Positions 63,872 to 64,000 of a stretch of DNA of 64,000 nucleotides are shown piece by piece. The DNA comes from Scilla litardierei. Lineage: Eukaryota; Streptophyta; Magnoliopsida; Asparagales; Asparagaceae. Within the stretch, counting starts at the first letter, position 1. Every line of letters starts with the position of its first letter. Where the stretch lies: contig CM061141.1 in NCBI GenBank assembly GCA_030789695.1, positions 194,071,689-194,135,688 on the forward strand, in the 5' to 3' direction. A model generated the notes under the pieces. It was given only the letters and a program-made list of their open reading frames with translations, was not told the origin of the DNA and searched no databases. The translations under genes and the position numbers were made by a program.

Positions 63872-64000
63872 TGTTGGATCCTGTCAAAACAACGACGTTA
63901 GGATCGAATAACATAGACTTACGCTTGTGTATGCGGTACCATAGTCTCTGAACTTCACCCTCGGATTCGCCACAACGGTCGGTACTTCGTCACGGAGGAT
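63872..64000 (-). repeat. Copia 5' LTR, inner 129 bp
   Basis: Matches 44013-44141 with few substitutions; continues beyond the window. Confidence 0.9.

Larger units (their letters stand above)
44013..64000 (-). mobile_element. Ty1/copia element with duplicated internal region
   Basis: Minus-strand copia order (gag, protease, integrase, RT, RNase H). The left LTR is 44013-44559; the right (5') LTR starts at 63872 and leaves the window. Between them are two full internal copies: A (44560-49603) and B (49604-62325, interrupted by a gag-only element at 50299-57898). No LTR, primer site or 5' UTR separates A from B. Both copies are defective. Confidence 0.9.

Overview
The window is plant nuclear DNA made almost entirely of nested LTR retrotransposons. 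No host protein-coding gene, rRNA, tRNA gene or CRISPR array was recognised. The evidence is the repertoire: a Ty3/gypsy chromovirus of the Tekay/Del type with ~2.4 kb LTRs, an Athila element, a Tat/Athila-like 3' end, a gag-only Tat-type element with an antisense gene, and a Ty1/copia element. These families, the CT-rich leaders and GT-AG introns, and a plastid psaB scrap inside an LTR all point to an angiosperm pericentromeric or other repeat-rich region. The species cannot be told.

Layout, left to right. (1) 1-7478, minus strand: Tekay-like element 1 with open gag and pol frames; its 3' LTR runs off the left edge. It sits inside the 3' LTR of (2) element 2 of the same family (7479-17276, minus), which has several stops, one frameshift and a 417-bp insert carrying plastid psaB sequence. 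Element 2 in turn appears to interrupt (3) the 3' end and LTR of a Tat/Athila-like element (17277-20934, plus). (4) 20958-40858, minus: an Athila-type element with gag, protease and an env-like ORF but no RT, RNase H or integrase seen, and with a truncated 3' LTR. Its gag is split by (5) Tekay-like element 3 (28886-38424, plus, decayed), flanked by a 5-bp target duplication. (6) 40859-44012: unclassified repeat DNA, including a probable LTR start at 41912. (7) 44013 to the window end, minus: a copia element with two consecutive internal regions and no LTR between them. Its second copy is interrupted by (8) a 7.6 kb gag-only element (50299-57898) with 965-bp LTRs, a three-exon antisense gene and seven 90-bp tandem repeats.

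The most interesting signals are in the Tekay-like family. All three copies keep a 111-114 bp GT-AG intron exactly between gag and protease; unspliced RNA would give Gag only and spliced RNA Gag-Pol. The two copies with the region intact keep a second intron of 71-72 bp inside integrase. Every LTR carries a 35-codon acidic ORF ending DTGDQS, conserved in length and ends despite DNA divergence, just after two conserved hairpins. Upstream of the LTR TATA box lies a ~113-bp tandem array of palindromic GACCGACTAG units containing the DRE/CRT core ACCGAC.

The Athila LTR has the same architecture (palindromic array directly upstream of TATA) with an unrelated motif (AACCGATCGGTT). A second such array plus TATA lies inside the element, just upstream of the env-like ORF, suggesting an internal promoter. 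The third LTR family also clusters inverted repeats upstream of its TATA box.
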